6,715 nucleotides of DNA. Source: Lachnospiraceae bacterium. Its GTDB lineage: Bacteria > Bacillota > Clostridia > Lachnospirales > Lachnospiraceae. Under the pieces are notes generated by a model. The model did no database searches. It saw nothing but the letters and a program-made list of their open reading frames with translations, and was not told the origin of the DNA. Made by a program: the position numbers and the translations under genes. Location: contig JAFUUM010000074.1 in assembly GCA_017477805.1 (NCBI GenBank), forward strand, positions 1 through 6,715, read 5' to 3'. Of this stretch, positions 6,168-6,715 are shown piece by piece. Numbering within the stretch: the stretch's first letter is position 1; each line of letters opens with the position of its first letter.

Positions 6168-6715
6168 TTACAGGATCTTCCATTTTCTCTGGACAAGAAG
6201 TTCTACATGATTGATCCTGCAGGCGCTTTGGCCAACCATCTCCGGCCAGGTCTGCAGATAGATGGGAGCATCTTCTTTCAGGGGATTCAGGCAAACCGTC
6301 AGTTCAGCAGAAGGCCCTTCTGAAGCTCTCACAAACCGTCCGAGGCCGAGCTCCCACTTCTGACCGGTGTAAAAGCTGTCTGCTATGGGTTTACCGTCAA
6401 GCACACAGACACCGCTTTCCGCTTCGTAATCCATCAAAAGATAGATCTCTTCCGCATCCGGCATGTTGAGATGTTCCAAAGAAACCTGATACTCCTTCAG
6501 GTCACCGGACATCCCCTTAAGGATCTCCCGACCTTCCAGATCCCCTTCATCGGGATCCCAGGTACACTCCTTAGCCGAAACGGAAACCTTGCAAAGGTCC
6601 TCAAACACCTCCATAGATTCATACTCCGTAAACTCTTTTTCCGTACAATAGGAACCTTCTGCTTCCACATGTTTCCCCATGCGTACACAACTGGCCGGTA
6701 CGTAATCCAGATCCG
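6168..6715 (-). CDS. C-terminal part of a probable glycoside hydrolase (GH35-type beta-galactosidase-like), partial
   Basis: The frame is open from the right edge to the TAA at 6170-6168, about 182 codons, and continues upstream of the first internal ATG (6680) with DLDYVPASCVR, so this is the tail of a longer gene rather than a small gene starting at that ATG. The recognisable stretch, numbered from that ATG, is YLLMDYEAESGVCVLDGKPI (80-99), then DSFYTGQKWELGL (101-113), then PLKEDAPIYLQTWPEM (133-148). A 'DGK-ADxFYxGxxWExGL' pattern followed by an 'IYLxxWPE' segment is, in my recollection, usual near the C-terminus of GH35-like beta-galactosidase proteins of Firmicutes and Bacteroidetes, where it forms a jelly-roll accessory domain. 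No catalytic residue is inside the window, so the class is a resemblance call. An intrinsic terminator follows 19 nt after the stop, so the gene probably ends its own transcript. A neighbouring glycan-degrading role fits the GH127 next door. Confidence 0.55.
   Translation of the reverse strand, partial: DLDYVPASCVRMGKHVEAEGSYCTEKEFTEYESMEVFEDLCKVSVSAKECTWDPDEGDLEGREILKGMSGDLKEYQVSLEHLNMPDAEEIYLLMDYEAESGVCVLDGKPIADSFYTGQKWELGLGRFVRASEGPSAELTVCLNPLKEDAPIYLQTWPEMVGQSACRINHVELLVQRKWKIL

Noticed and set aside
6082..6294. 70-codon minus-strand frame crossing the right-edge gene end and the terminator
   Set aside because: It overlaps the terminator hairpin and the promoter region and is out of frame with the glycosidase tail; the product is unrecognisable.
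6168..6680. Treating the right-edge frame as a complete 170-residue protein starting at the ATG at 6680
   Set aside because: The frame stays open to the window edge with sensible sequence, and the content looks like the C-terminal domain of a larger enzyme.

Overview
The window is 6.7 kb from what is most likely a Gram-positive gut or rumen Clostridium relative (Lachnospiraceae-like). This rests on moderate GC, strong GGAG/GGGGG ribosome binding sites, tight gene packing and the protein flavour; it is an inference, since no rRNA or marker gene is present. Every gene I can support lies on the minus strand, so transcription runs from high to low coordinates.

Layout in transcription order: (1) 6715-6168, the C-terminal end of a gene cut by the right edge, probably a carbohydrate-active enzyme (its tail resembles GH35-type beta-galactosidase-like proteins). 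(2) A 138-bp intergenic region with an intrinsic terminator for that gene, then a candidate promoter for the next unit. (3) 6029-4041, a GH127 (DUF1680) beta-L-arabinofuranosidase with a complete Zn-thiolate active site. (4) 4033-2231, a 600-residue polytopic membrane protein. (5) 2234-33, a 733-residue polytopic membrane protein of the 'PTPS-related' (PF10131) GT-C-like type, overlapping the previous gene by 4 nt (ATGA). (6) 39-1, the first 13 codons of a gene cut by the left edge. Its N-terminus looks like L-ribulose-5-phosphate 4-epimerase (AraD), and it overlaps the membrane gene by 7 nt. No stretch over 300 bp lacks a gene.

The two ends of the unit tell one story: GH127 releases L-arabinose from beta-L-arabinofuranosides, and the 4-epimerase is the last step taking arabinose into the pentose phosphate pathway. 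Between them sit two large membrane proteins with the look of lipid-linked-sugar glycosyltransferases or polymer-assembly proteins, apparently co-translated with the arabinose enzymes. That mixture of cytoplasmic catabolism and envelope-glycan-like machinery is the most unusual aspect of the window. Whether the membrane pair is functionally tied to arabinose or only shares a transcript cannot be decided from this sequence.

No tRNA, rRNA, CRISPR array, insertion sequence or riboswitch was seen. I found no clear evidence of a wholly new system; the arabinose/membrane-protein operon is the best candidate for follow-up.
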